From Chthoniobacter flavus Ellin428 (lineage in GTDB: Bacteria; Verrucomicrobiota; Verrucomicrobiia; Chthoniobacterales; Chthoniobacteraceae): a stretch of 64,000 bases of DNA. Shown in pieces: positions 8,715-17,991 of this stretch. The notes under the pieces are model-generated. The model had not been told where the DNA came from, did not search any database, and worked only from the letters and a program-made list of their open reading frames with translations. Each line of letters starts with the position of its first letter. Within the stretch, counting starts at the first letter, position 1. The stretch covers positions 30,958 through 94,957 of the forward strand of contig NZ_ABVL01000009.1 in assembly GCF_000173075.1 (NCBI RefSeq), read 5' to 3'. Made by a program: the position numbers and the translations under genes.

Positions 8715-9719
8715 ATGTCGGATCGACTGCCATCCCCCAATGATGATCAAGGCAATGATCTGCACGCTGCGTCGGCTTGCGTGGCCTGCGGACTGGATTT
8801 CTCAGAAAGTGCAACGTTCGCGGTTGAAATAGCGGCTAGTTTTGCCAGGGCGCTCCATGAACCGCTGCTTTTGGTTCACGCCCACGAGTCTGCCGCCCGG
8901 CAACGGCTGCCGGAAAACCTCAACGAATCGCTCCGTCGCTTTCTGCGCGACCAATTTGAGGAAACTGCGGACTATCTTCGGTCAAGCGGTATCCCGATTA
9001 TTACCGCATTCCATTCCGGCGAACCGGCAATGTCGCTGCTTACCGAAACCGCCGAGCACGACGCGAGACTCCTGGTGCTGGGTGCACCGCTCGATGGCGA
9101 GGCTGCTCGCAGAGTATCGCTCGAAGTGGCCCGGGAAACTCCCGTACCTGCTTTGTTCGTCCGCCAACCCGCGCCGTTAAAGGCATGGTTGTCAGGCGAG
9201 CGCGAGCTTCGGGTGCTGGTTGGGATCGACTTCTCGTCGGCATCGTGGGTCGCGCTGCGATGGGTCAAGTGGTTGCGGGAATTGGGGACATGCGACGTGA
9301 CTGTTGCCGTCCTAGAGCCTGAGGTGCTTCCCCCGACCGGTTCGGGTTTCCATTGCAAGGCAGAGGCAGACAATTTGGTTCGTCAAACCACCAAGGCGCA
9401 GGAGCAATTCTTTCGGCGACTTGTAGAGACGCTGCTGGGACGCCCGCGTCTTCGCGTCCGCTTCGAATACGGCTTTGCCCGCTCGGATGCGCATTTCATC
9501 GAGATGGCCAGTGCGGTCCGGGCAGACCTCATCGCCTTCGGAGTCGGAGCTTCGTCCGCCGCGAGAGGAAACAACCAGCCGATTTGGCCCGGCGTGTTGC
9601 ACTACGGGCCATTCAACGTCGCGCTTGTCCCCTACCAATTTGGTGACAGCGCTCCCTGTTTTGCTCAGTCCCAGAAGAAACAAAACCACGATCATGAACC
9701 CACAATCAGTTATAAATGA
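8715..9719 (+). CDS. Tandem-domain universal stress protein
   Basis: 334 residues forming two UspA-type domains. Domain 1 (about residues 15-150) starts CGLDFSES and ends VPALFVRQP; domain 2 (about 165-310) starts VLVGIDFSSAS and ends FNVALVPY. Each start fits the Usp beta-1 strand and its Asp. The glycine-rich ATP loop (G-x2-G-x9-G-S) is degenerate in both halves, so nucleotide binding is doubtful. The gene ends 26 bases inside the start of a second Usp gene, so the two are coupled. Usp proteins are commonly induced by low oxygen or nitrosative stress, which would suit the nirK operon that follows. Confidence 0.85.
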   Translation: MSDRLPSPNDDQGNDLHAASACVACGLDFSESATFAVEIAASFARALHEPLLLVHAHESAARQRLPENLNESLRRFLRDQFEETADYLRSSGIPIITAFHSGEPAMSLLTETAEHDARLLVLGAPLDGEAARRVSLEVARETPVPALFVRQPAPLKAWLSGERELRVLVGIDFSSASWVALRWVKWLRELGTCDVTVAVLEPEVLPPTGSGFHCKAEADNLVRQTTKAQEQFFRRLVETLLGRPRLRVRFEYGFARSDAHFIEMASAVRADLIAFGVGASSAARGNNQPIWPGVLHYGPFNVALVPYQFGDSAPCFAQSQKKQNHDHEPTISYK

Positions 9720-10221
9720 GCCTATACCTGCTCCTCCCTCGAGCAGCGGTCTCACCGGCGACGCGGTCTCGAAATCGGTGCAGGTGAAAAACATTCTCGT
9801 GCCGGTGGATTTTTCGGAGTTGTCACTCAAATCGCTGCACTACGCCATTCCTCTCGCCCGGCAATTCGGAGCGAAAATCACCCTGTTGTACGTCGTCGAA
9901 CCGCTGACCTACTCTCCGGAATTCCCCTCGTGGATGGTGCTTCCTCCAGATCCCGCCGTCGAAATGCGGAAAGAGTTAAGCGATCTGCGCAAAGCGCGAA
10001 TTCCGGAGGACATCGACGTGGACATTGCGGTGTACGATGACTTCGTTCCTTCCGGCGTGATCGAAGCCGCGAGATCGAGCTGTGCCGACCTCATCGTGAT
10101 CACCACTCACGGTCGCACCGGCCTCCACCGGCTGCTGGATGGGAGCGCCTGCGAAAAAATCGTCCGCCTCGCCCCATGTCCAGTGCTCGCCCTGCGAGAA
10201 CCGGAACGCGAATTCGTTTAG
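9694..10221 (+). CDS. Universal stress protein, single domain
   Basis: 175 residues with one UspA domain: strand 1 NILVPVDFSELSLKS (about residues 30-44), ATP-type loop TTHGRTGLHRLLDGSACEK and C-terminal strand CPVLALREP. The loop is intact, unlike in the upstream tandem protein, so this one probably binds ATP. The ATG at 9694 was chosen because it overlaps the previous gene by 26 bases and gives a short N-terminal tail; the longer frame upstream is not conserved. Likely co-expressed with the preceding gene. Confidence 0.88.
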   Translation: MNPQSVINEPIPAPPSSSGLTGDAVSKSVQVKNILVPVDFSELSLKSLHYAIPLARQFGAKITLLYVVEPLTYSPEFPSWMVLPPDPAVEMRKELSDLRKARIPEDIDVDIAVYDDFVPSGVIEAARSSCADLIVITTHGRTGLHRLLDGSACEKIVRLAPCPVLALREPEREFV

Positions 10222-10415
10222 CGATACCCGCGGCCGCGCATCCGCATGCGAAGGAGACAGCGCCGAACCCGCCATAGCAAGGGCCTCGCGGCCATGGCCA
10301 CATCCGCAAATCGATGACCTCGCAATCGGCGGCGGCCGACGAGCGCACTACATCGGCTCACCCGTGCAGTAAGAAAGCATTCCAAGATCAGCCCCATCCA
10401 TATCGCCCCTTCGAT

Positions 10416-10432
10416 TTAGGAATTTTTCCTAG
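10416..10432. promoter_or_regulatory. 17-bp palindrome upstream of nirK (TAGGA-N5-TCCTA)
   Basis: TTAGGAATTTTTCCTAG, a perfect TAGGA/TCCTA dyad with a 5-base centre, ending 83 bases before the nirK ATG. The same dyad with the same spacing lies at 19007-19023 before the cbb3 operon. It does not match the FNR/DNR type TTGAT-N4-ATCAA. Likely an operator; the protein that binds is unknown. Confidence 0.5.
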
Positions 10433-10515
10433 GCCACCTCGGCAAATCGTCCCGCAAAAGGATGGACTTCCCCCCAATTGGGCACCCATGCGATCGCAAC
10501 TAGGATGGTCGTGAT

Positions 10516-12066
10516 ATGACCGCTGCCATCTCAAACTTTGTTCCATTCACATTCGACAATCTTCGGCGTACCGGGATTTCCCTACTAACCGCAATCCTCT
10601 TCTCCACGGTCCTCGTCACCGCGGCGGAAACGGAAAGCTTCCCGACCAAAAACTCTGCGGTAAAGATCGTCGACCCCGAAGTCGTCGGTGAGGAACGCGC
10701 CGTCATCACCCAAGCGCCCAACGTTCCTCCGCCCATCCAGCGCAAGCATCCAACCAAAGTCATCGTCGAACTCGAAGTCCGTGAGGTCGTCAAGAAGCTC
10801 GCCGATGGTGTCGATTATCTCTTCTGGACCTTCGGCGGCGACGTCCCCGGCAGTTTCATCCGTATTCGGGAGGGTGATCTCGTGGAATTCCACCTGAGCA
10901 ACCATCCCGACAATAAGATGCCGCATAATATCGACCTGCATGCGGTCACCGGGCCGGGCGGCGGGGCGACCTCCTCTTTCACCGCGCCGGGGCACACCTC
11001 GCAGTTTTCCTTCAAAGCGCTCAATCCAGGCCTCTACATCTACCATTGCGCGACAGCCCCTGTCCCCATGCACGTGGGCAACGGGATGTATGGGCTGATC
11101 CTGGTAGAACCGAAGGAAGGTCTGCCTCCCGTCGACCACGAGTATTACGTCATGCAGGGCGAATTCTACACCCAAGGGAAATTCGGCGAAGAAGGTCTGC
11201 AAGCCTTCGACCAGGAAAAGGCCCTCGATGAACGCCCTAGCTATGTCGTCTTCAATGGCGCCGTCGGTTCGCTCGTCGGCGACAACGCGCTCAAGGCCAA
11301 AGTGGGCGAGCGCGTCCGCCTCTTCGTCGGCAACGGCGGCCCGAATCTGACCTCCTCATTTCACGTCATCGGCGAAATCTTCGATAACGTTTACCAGGAA
11401 GGAGGCACGACGGCGACCCAACACAATGTCCAGACGACGATGATTCCTGCCGGCGGCTCCGCTATCGTGGAATTCAAGGTCGACGTGCCCGGCACGTTCA
11501 TCCTCGTCGATCATTCGCTGTACCGCGCTTTCAACAAGGGGGCGCTCGGCATGCTCAAAGTCGATGGGCCGGAAAATCTGATCGTCTATTCCGGCAAGGA
11601 GGTGGACGCCATTTACCTCGGCAAACAAGCACCCGAGAACATCGCGGCCGGCAAATCGGTCGCGGAGTTGCAGGCCAAGGTGGCCATGGCAATCAAGGCC
11701 GATCCAAAGATCTCCGGCCTGAACAAGGAAATCCAAATGGAAAAGGGCAAACGAGTTTTCCTGCAAACGTGTTTTGCCTGTCACCAGCCGACGGGACTCG
11801 GTCTGCCCGGCGTGTTCCCCCCGCTCGCCAAGTCGGACTACCTGATGGCGGACAAGGCGCGGAGCATCATGGGCGTGATCAAAGGCAACACCGGTCCCCT
11901 GAAGGTAAATGGCGCCGATTACAACGGGGTGATGCCACCCGTCATGCTCACCGACGAGCAAATCGCCAATGTGCTCACCTACGTGCGCAACAGCTTCGGC
12001 AACGAAGGCGACGCCGTGACCGTCGAAGAGGTCAGCAAAGTGCGGGCGGAAGCCGCGCACCAATGA
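10516..12066 (+). CDS. nirK: Copper-containing nitrite reductase fused to cytochrome c
   Basis: Periplasmic enzyme reducing nitrite to nitric oxide. 516 residues: signal peptide (about 1-36), two cupredoxin domains (about 75-355) and a C-terminal class I cytochrome c domain (about 405-500) with C419-F-A-C-H423. Type 1 copper ligands are H137, C178, H186 and M191; type 2 ligands are H142, H177 and H333; the catalytic Asp140 and His283 are both present. The tethered haem presumably delivers electrons to the type 1 copper. The ATG at 10516 follows AGGATGG. nirV starts four bases after the stop, and a SCO gene overlaps nirV, making one operon. A 17-bp palindrome lies 83 bases upstream. Confidence 0.96.
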   Translation: MTAAISNFVPFTFDNLRRTGISLLTAILFSTVLVTAAETESFPTKNSAVKIVDPEVVGEERAVITQAPNVPPPIQRKHPTKVIVELEVREVVKKLADGVDYLFWTFGGDVPGSFIRIREGDLVEFHLSNHPDNKMPHNIDLHAVTGPGGGATSSFTAPGHTSQFSFKALNPGLYIYHCATAPVPMHVGNGMYGLILVEPKEGLPPVDHEYYVMQGEFYTQGKFGEEGLQAFDQEKALDERPSYVVFNGAVGSLVGDNALKAKVGERVRLFVGNGGPNLTSSFHVIGEIFDNVYQEGGTTATQHNVQTTMIPAGGSAIVEFKVDVPGTFILVDHSLYRAFNKGALGMLKVDGPENLIVYSGKEVDAIYLGKQAPENIAAGKSVAELQAKVAMAIKADPKISGLNKEIQMEKGKRVFLQTCFACHQPTGLGLPGVFPPLAKSDYLMADKARSIMGVIKGNTGPLKVNGADYNGVMPPVMLTDEQIANVLTYVRNSFGNEGDAVTVEEVSKVRAEAAHQ

Positions 12067-12070
12067 TCCT

Positions 12071-12871
12071 ATGCGTGCATCCTGGAAAAAGATCCTGACC
12101 GCGTTGCTCGGGCTGATGGCTGCCTGGCCCGGCTTTGACTCGCGCGTCCGCGCCGAAATGCCGCCGGACATGGTCGTGGTTCCTACCGGAAATTACCGTC
12201 CGCTCTTTCGAGGCGAAAAGGATCCGAAAGAAATTCCGGTCCCCTCTTTCGCGCTCGACGCCCGCCCTGTCACCAACGCCGACTTCCTCGCGTTCGTGAC
12301 CGCCAACCCGCGTTGGCAGCGTTCGCAGGTGAAGCGCCTCTTTGCCGACGAAGCATATCTCCAACAGTGGACCAGCGACCGCGACTTCGGTCCCCCGGAA
12401 AATGCCCACCGGCCCGTGGTGTTCGTCTCCTGGTTTGCCGCCAAAGCTTATGCCACATGGAAAGGCCGGCGCCTGCCGACCACGACGGAATGGGAACTCG
12501 CCGCCAGCGCGGGATTTTCCTCGTCGGACGGAGCGAACGAACCCGCATTTCTTCAAGCAGTCGCTCGCTGGTATTCCAGCCCCACGCCCGCCGAGCTGCC
12601 ACCCGTCGCAGCCAGCCGCGCCAATTTCTACGGCGTTTACGATCTGCACGGACTCATCTGGGAATGGACCAGTGATTTCAATTCCAGCTTCGTCACGGGC
12701 GATGCCCGTGGCGACACCGGCCTGGATCGCCAATTCTTCTGCGGTGCCGGCTCGCTTGGGGCCAGTGATCGCGCCAACTACCCGGCCTTCATGCGCTTCG
12801 GTTTCCGGAGCAGCCTCAATGCCTCCTACACCCTGCACAATCTCGGCTTCCGCTGCGCCAAAGATCTATGA
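12071..12871 (+). CDS. nirV: NirV-type SUMF1-domain protein
   Basis: 266 residues with a signal peptide and a formylglycine-generating-enzyme-like (SUMF1) fold: PDMVVVPTGNYRPLF at the start, VSWFAAKAYATWKGRRLPT in the middle, and HGLIWEWTSDF followed by MRFGFRSSL near the end. NirV proteins sit next to nirK in many denitrifiers and are thought to help nitrite reductase maturation, but the reaction is not established. The copper-binding cysteine pair of true formylglycine-generating enzymes is not seen, so it is unlikely to modify the sulfatase at 33-35 kb. Starts 4 bases after nirK and overlaps the SCO gene by 4 bases. Confidence 0.85.
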   Translation: MRASWKKILTALLGLMAAWPGFDSRVRAEMPPDMVVVPTGNYRPLFRGEKDPKEIPVPSFALDARPVTNADFLAFVTANPRWQRSQVKRLFADEAYLQQWTSDRDFGPPENAHRPVVFVSWFAAKAYATWKGRRLPTTTEWELAASAGFSSSDGANEPAFLQAVARWYSSPTPAELPPVAASRANFYGVYDLHGLIWEWTSDFNSSFVTGDARGDTGLDRQFFCGAGSLGASDRANYPAFMRFGFRSSLNASYTLHNLGFRCAKDL

Positions 12872-13488
12872 ACATCCATACTCGCCTCGCACTCCTCACC
12901 GGCACGATGTGGCTTTTTGGGCCGTGCGCCTTCGCCGAGGACGCCAAGCCGCCGTGCTGCCGCGAACTTTCGGCCAGCACGCCGTTCACGGATCGCTCCA
13001 TCTATCAGCTCGAAAGCGACTGGACCTCGGATATCGGCCGCGAGATTCGGCTCGGTGTGTTCCGGGGTCACTTGCAGGTGGTCGCGATGTTTTTTACGAC
13101 CTGCGAATCTTCCTGCCCGATCATCGTCGATGACATGAAGCACATGGAAAAAGCACTTCCGGAAAAGCTGCGGGGCAACGTCGATTTCCTGCTCGTCAGC
13201 TTCGATTCCGAACGCGACACGCCCGAGGTGCTGCATGCCTATCGCGAAAAGATGCACCTCTCCACGGAACACTGGACGCTGCTGCGCGGCGCGCCCGATG
13301 AGGTGCGCGAACTCGCGGCCATCCTGGGCGTCAATTTTCAAAAGGACGCCCGGGGTCAGTTCATGCATTCCAATCTCATCACCGTCCTCAATACCGAAGG
13401 TGAAGTCGTCCACCAGCAGGCCGGCATCCGCAGCGAATTGCAGCCGATCATCGCGGCCCTGGAGCACGCCACCCAAGGGAAGCCATGA
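12868..13488 (+). CDS. SCO1/SenC/PrrC family copper chaperone
   Basis: 206 residues; signal peptide (about 1-23), then a thioredoxin fold. The copper site is complete: C79-E-S-S-C83-P and His167 in FMHSN. An additional Cys-Cys pair at 30-31 just after the signal peptide is unusual. SCO proteins load copper into CuA centres of oxidases, and related ones into NirK and NosZ. Here the position after nirV and the 4-base overlap suggest copper delivery to NirK. The nearby cbb3 oxidase has CuB but no CuA, so it may also be a client. Confidence 0.9.
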   Translation: MNIHTRLALLTGTMWLFGPCAFAEDAKPPCCRELSASTPFTDRSIYQLESDWTSDIGREIRLGVFRGHLQVVAMFFTTCESSCPIIVDDMKHMEKALPEKLRGNVDFLLVSFDSERDTPEVLHAYREKMHLSTEHWTLLRGAPDEVRELAAILGVNFQKDARGQFMHSNLITVLNTEGEVVHQQAGIRSELQPIIAALEHATQGKP

Positions 13489-13513
13489 AAGCGCGAACCC
13501 TGGAATTACATTT

Positions 13514-14032
13514 ATGAATAATGCCCCCACCCTTGAAAATGACAGCTTCGATATCGAAGATAGCGATGACATCATTGGCGTAGCCAAAGGACTGGTCGAC
13601 GGACGTCATTTCGGCGTGCTCAGTACCATCAATCAAGACGGGAAACCGGAGGTGCGCTGGATGTCCACCCTCTCCTTCGATGACTTTCCTCGCTTTTACA
13701 CGCTGACGCATCCTCACAGCCGCAAAGTAGAACAAATCAAGCATCATCCCTCAGTGAATTGGATGTTCTCCAATCACAATCTCAGCTTGATCCTGAACCT
13801 GATCGGCAGAGCGCGTGTGCTGACCGACACGCCGACTCTCAAGCGCGTCTGGCAGAAGATCGAAGACAAGTCGCACGCGTATTTTCTCAAGCAGTACGCC
13901 AAAGCCCCCGGGTTCGTCGTCATCGAAACCACCGTGGAAGTGATCGAATGCACATCCCCCTGCAACGCGCTGCACTTCACCGTATCTCCGGAACTCCTCG
14001 CACACGCCCATCCATCTCCACCGAACGCCTAG
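13514..14032 (+). CDS. Pyridoxamine 5'-phosphate oxidase-family (FMN split-barrel) protein
   Basis: 172 residues, general stress protein 26 type. The layout FGVLSTINQDGKPEVRWM, then FYTLTHPHSRKVEQIKHHPSVNWMF and LIGRARVLTD is that of the FMN- or F420-binding split barrels. These proteins bind flavin and many have no proven substrate. Start at the ATG at 13514, 25 bases after the SCO stop; the open frame upstream of it is not conserved. Possibly the last gene of the nirK transcript. Confidence 0.8.
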   Translation: MNNAPTLENDSFDIEDSDDIIGVAKGLVDGRHFGVLSTINQDGKPEVRWMSTLSFDDFPRFYTLTHPHSRKVEQIKHHPSVNWMFSNHNLSLILNLIGRARVLTDTPTLKRVWQKIEDKSHAYFLKQYAKAPGFVVIETTVEVIECTSPCNALHFTVSPELLAHAHPSPPNA

Positions 14033-14145
14033 CCGTCCGAAGCTCCTCTCAATACACACCGCGAGCGGTCGCACGGTGTCTCGCTCCAGGCTCCGATCGG
14101 TTCGGGGACGAGCCCGAACCACCGGCGTCGCAAACGGGACGGTCC

Positions 14146-14897
14146 TCAGCTCTTTGGAATTGGATTTTCCGCCCAGCGAATGGCCTGGTGCACCAACTCG
14201 GCCGAACTGGTCAGCCCGAGCTTGTCTTTGATATGACCGCGATGGACAGCCACCGTCTTGTGGCTGAGATGCAATTGGCCCCGATCTCTTTGGTCGATTT
14301 GCCCTGCCCGATGAGTTGAAACACGTCGAATTCGCGGTCGGTCAATGTTTGCACGGGCGAGTTCGAACCGCGCGCCGGCGGCGCCGAGAATGACTTCAGG
14401 ATTTTCGATGCCATGGAGGCACTAACAAAAACCTCTCCCGCCAGAACCTGGCGAATGGCCTCGAGCATCTTCTCGCTACCCGCTTCTTTCATCAGATATC
14501 CACGCGCCCCCGCCCGCAAGGATCGCTCCGCGTAAAAGTTCTCGTCATGCATGGAATAGACGAAAACAGCGACCTCCGGATACATCGTCGTAATGTCCTT
14601 GATCAGCTCGAGACCGCTACGCTTGGGCAGCGTAATATCGGTAATGACCAGGTCGGGTTTGCATCGGGCAATCTCACTGATGGCTTCTTCGGCACTTTTG
14701 GCGCCGCCACAACAGGTCAACCCGGGCTCGCTGTCGATCAAGCGTCCCATGCCGTCGCGCATCATCGGATGGTCATCGACCAGAAAGACGCGCTTTTTCG
14801 GCGCTTCTTTGGGCGGGAGCGGTTTCGCGGATGGAACAGTCCGCTTTTTAGGTTTGGAAGCAGCGGTTTTTTTCACGAGGGCTTTCGCAGGGAGCAA
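14146..14897 (-). CDS. NarL/FixJ-type response regulator, frameshifted near its 3' end
   Basis: About 250 residues after correction. A basic, Lys/Pro-rich N-terminal tail of ~35 residues precedes the receiver domain (VFLVDDHPMMRDGM; phospho-Asp in DLVITDITLP; Lys in YLMKEAG) and a LuxR-type HTH beginning LTDREFDVFQLIGQG. At 14273-14274 one A is missing: the frame as given runs into unrelated residues and stops at 14211, whereas adding one base restores the recognition helix HLSHKTVAVHRGHIKDKLG and a normal end at 14146. The start overlaps the upstream kinase gene by 25 bases, making that kinase the likely partner. A candidate regulator of the nirK/cco palindromes. Confidence 0.8.
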
Positions 14898-16270
14898 ATC
14901 ACTTTTACACCCTTTCCGGGAGCGGAATGAATCTGCAATTGGGCGCCGATGACCCGCGCCCGATGCTGCATCACCTGCATCCCCATTCCCGGTTTGGCGG
15001 ACTTGCCCCGTGGCAAGCCGCGTCCGCAGTCTTCGACAGCGAGATGGATGTCTGGACCTTCATTCAAAAGACGCAGCGTGATGCGCTTCGGGGCGGCATG
15101 CTTGAGAGAATTGGCGATCGCCTCCTGGGCTATTCGGTAGAGATTCCCCACGATCGTCTCATCCTTGATTTTTACCGGCTGCGGACATTCGAACTCACAG
15201 GGCGTTCCCGCCGTTTTTGCCATCTCCGCCAGCTCCTGCAGCGCTTGCATCAATCCCTCGCCATCTCCCGCCACGGGGGAAAGGCCATGCGCCAACTCAC
15301 GCGTTTGCGTCACCGCACGCCGCATGTACTTGGTAATTTCCCAAGCGGTTTTCGCCTGTTTCGGCGCGACGACTTTCAGTTCGCGAGCCAGCGTGTGCGT
15401 CATCAACTCCAACGCCGTGAGCTGCTGGCCGAGACCGTCATGCAACTCCCGGCCGAATTGACGCCGTTCGTCGAAAGCAATTTCCAGGACCTTGCGCTCC
15501 AATCGGCGCTGTTCGGAGACATCATGGACGAAAGCAAATATCTCTCCCTGATCGTCTCTCATCGAAACCTCGACCTCGATCGGGGCTCCGTCGCGCCGCT
15601 GCAATTGGGTAAAGCACTTGCAAGTCCCGCCTACTTCCAACGTGGCCACGTGCTCTTTTACCTCCCGAGGGAAAGCCACCGCTTCCGAATCGAAAATGGA
15701 TCTGCCCAGCATCTCGTTCATGCTGTAACCGAGTGTCTCGGACAGCGCCTCATTGATTTCCAACAAGCGGCCGTTCCGTTCGAAACGTAAAAAACCGTCG
15801 AGCGCAGTTTGAATGACATGCTGCAGACGCTCGTCACGCAAACGAATCGTTTCATTTGCTTCGCTCAATTTTCTTTCGCGTTCCACCACCGCAAGCGCCC
15901 GGCGCACGATGCTGGGCAGAAGTTCGAGCATGCCCGCATCTTTCATCACGTAATCGAGCGCTCCCTCCTTCATCGCATTCACCGCCGTTCGTTCATCGCC
16001 ATGTCCAGTGACGATGATGAACGGACATTCGCGACCCTCTTTGCGCAGCTGCTCGATGAGGGAAAGGGCCGGCAGGTCGGTCAACTTGAGATCGAGAACC
16101 AACAAGTCGGCCCGCTCGCGCGCCAACCATCGATGCGCCTCTTCTCCCGAGTCAAATGACTCCACTTCGTAGCCCTCCCGTCGCAGGCCGTCCGCCATGA
16201 GGTAGAGAAGCCCTTCTTCGTCATCCGCAATCAACAGCCGCGCAGTTTTTTTCGGAGGAACATCGGTCAT
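14873..16270 (-). CDS. Hybrid sensor: receiver - PAS - NarX-type histidine kinase
   Basis: 465 residues. Order: receiver domain (RLLIADDEEGLLYLM, phospho-Asp in LLVLDLKLTD, Lys in YVMKDAG), a coiled linker, a PAS domain (about 145-265, LQHVIQTALDGFLRF), then a HisKA_3 dimerisation helix with phospho-acceptor ELHDGLGQQL and an HATPase domain with NLYRIAQEAIANSLKHA, EDCGRGLP and GMGMQVMQHRA. No membrane segments, so it senses a cytoplasmic signal or another regulator's phosphorelay. The NarX-like kinase class pairs with NarL-type regulators, matching the overlapping downstream gene. Confidence 0.9.
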   Translation of the reverse strand: MTDVPPKKTARLLIADDEEGLLYLMADGLRREGYEVESFDSGEEAHRWLARERADLLVLDLKLTDLPALSLIEQLRKEGRECPFIIVTGHGDERTAVNAMKEGALDYVMKDAGMLELLPSIVRRALAVVERERKLSEANETIRLRDERLQHVIQTALDGFLRFERNGRLLEINEALSETLGYSMNEMLGRSIFDSEAVAFPREVKEHVATLEVGGTCKCFTQLQRRDGAPIEVEVSMRDDQGEIFAFVHDVSEQRRLERKVLEIAFDERRQFGRELHDGLGQQLTALELMTHTLARELKVVAPKQAKTAWEITKYMRRAVTQTRELAHGLSPVAGDGEGLMQALQELAEMAKTAGTPCEFECPQPVKIKDETIVGNLYRIAQEAIANSLKHAAPKRITLRLLNEGPDIHLAVEDCGRGLPRGKSAKPGMGMQVMQHRARVIGAQLQIHSAPGKGVKVICSLRKPS

Positions 16271-16279
16271 CGGGACTCT

Positions 16280-16726
16280 TCAGGATTGAGGCGTGAATCG
16301 CGGCAATTGCAAAAGCGAGAGGAACAACCCGAGTTTGCCGATCGCCGCCGCGAAGTTTTCGTACGATACCGGCTTTTGCATGTACACGTTGCATCCCAAG
16401 TCGTGGCACCGCTCAACCTCGCGCGGGTCTTCGGTCGTGGTCAGAATGATGACCGGCAGCTTGCGCAACTTCGGATCCGCCTTGATCTGGCGGAGCACAG
16501 TAACTCCGTCGACTTTGGGCATCCGAATATCCAGCAACAACAAATACGGCTGATCCGGCTCAAATGACGGTTCCTGGGTGCGGCTAAAAAGGAAGTCCAG
16601 GATTTCCTGTCCGTCGCTAAATCGCAGGAAGGGCGCATTCACGCCGGAGCGGCGCAGATTGTCCTCGATGAGGAAGGCATGGCCATCGTCGTCGTCCGTG
16701 ATGAGAATGGTGGGAATATCGCTCAT
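16280..16726 (-). CDS. Stand-alone receiver-domain protein (Rcp1-like response regulator)
   Basis: 148 residues consisting only of a receiver domain: acidic cluster ITDDDDGHAFLIED, phospho-Asp in LLLLDIRMPKVDGV, Thr in ILTTTED and Lys in YMQKPVSYENF. The DDDDGHAFLIEDNLRR start is typical of the Rcp1 class encoded beside PAS or phytochrome-type kinases. It lacks an output domain and probably passes phosphate between the PAS kinase (upstream) and the hybrid kinase (10 bases downstream). Confidence 0.92.
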   Translation of the reverse strand: MSDIPTILITDDDDGHAFLIEDNLRRSGVNAPFLRFSDGQEILDFLFSRTQEPSFEPDQPYLLLLDIRMPKVDGVTVLRQIKADPKLRKLPVIILTTTEDPREVERCHDLGCNVYMQKPVSYENFAAAIGKLGLFLSLLQLPRFTPQS

Positions 16727-16750
16727 AACAGCATGGCTATAACGCTCCGT

Positions 16751-17991
16751 TTACGTGGAAGCAATCGCGGGCAGCGTTACAAAAAAACGAGTCCCCTCTC
16801 CTGGCCGCGATTCCAACCAGATACGGCCTTGCTGCCGCTCCAAGGCACGCTGGGCGATTGAAAGCCCCAGACCTTCTCCCTGAGTTTTCTTGGGATCCAG
16901 TCGATGGAACAGCTCGAAAACTTGCGGTTGATGCTCGGTTGCGATGCCGATTCCATTGTCCTCCAGACAATAGATAGCCTGGTCACCCTCCACACGGCCG
17001 GTAATCGAGATGACACAAGGACGCTCCTTGGCGCGATACTTGAGGGAGTTATCGATTAAATTGGAAAATACCTGCCCGATGAGCGTGGGGTCTCCCTTGC
17101 AGTCGGGAAGATGGTCGATCCTGACGCTCGCTCCTGCCTCCTCCGTTTGGAATTTCTGCGCCTGAGCGGCTCCATGGACGAGCTTGTTCATGGGCACAGA
17201 TTGAATCTGTAGCGACACCCGCCCCAGCCGCGAGAACCGCAAAAAGCCGGTCAGGAGCATGTCCATCTTTGTGACGCCGGCTTCGATAAATGGAGTGCCC
17301 TGGGGATCTCGACGTCGAACAGGCGTTTCATCTCGGTGTCTTCGAAGGATTTGAGCCGCTCGTTCAATTGTTCACATGCCCGCACCAAGGCATTCCCAAA
17401 ACCCTGCACATTCAGCAGCGGAGAACGCAGGTCATGCGAGACGACGTAGACGACGGTCTCGAGTTCTTTGTTTTTGGCAGCCAGCTCCGCGGCCAAAAAT
17501 TTCAGCCGCAATTCGTCCTCTTTGCGTTGGGTGATATCCGTTCGAATGGCGATGTACTGATACGGCCGATTTTTGGCATCCAGGAATGGATAGATCGTGG
17601 TATCCACCCAATAGTAGGATCCATCCTTCGCGCGATTCTTGATTTCTCCCTTCCACACCTTGCCGCTGGCAATGGTCCTCCAGAGGTCGGTAAAGAACGA
17701 TTTGGGATGGTAACCCGAGTTGATGATCCGGTGATCCTGCCCCAGCAGATTCTCCCGCGAGTATTTGGAGATCTCGCAGAACTTGTCGTTGACATAGGTG
17801 ATTCTTCCCGCGGCATCGGTAATCGCCACGATGGAATGCGCGTCCAGGGCCGCTTTGATATCGATGAGTTCGCGCGCAACTTCCCCGTTATCGACCACCG
17901 GTTTGTGAGGCTTCGAGGATATGGAATTCATGGGCGATCGACTGTCGGAATATGGCACTGACCGAACATTGTGGTCGAACGAATATGTCAT
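16751..17991 (-). CDS. PAS-domain sensor histidine kinase, split by one-base frameshift
   Basis: About 413 residues. N-terminal PAS/PAC ([20 protein letters not shown] ... [14 protein letters not shown]), HisKA helix with phospho-acceptor [15 protein letters not shown] and, in the next frame, an HATPase domain ([40 protein letters not shown]). The frames join after EIPRALH: one base is missing from the AAA at 17288-17290; restoring it gives [14 protein letters not shown] and continues. The ATG at 17991 overlaps the stop codon of the PocR/AraC gene (TGATG), a sign of translational coupling. The sensing cue of the PAS domain is not evident. Confidence 0.82.
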
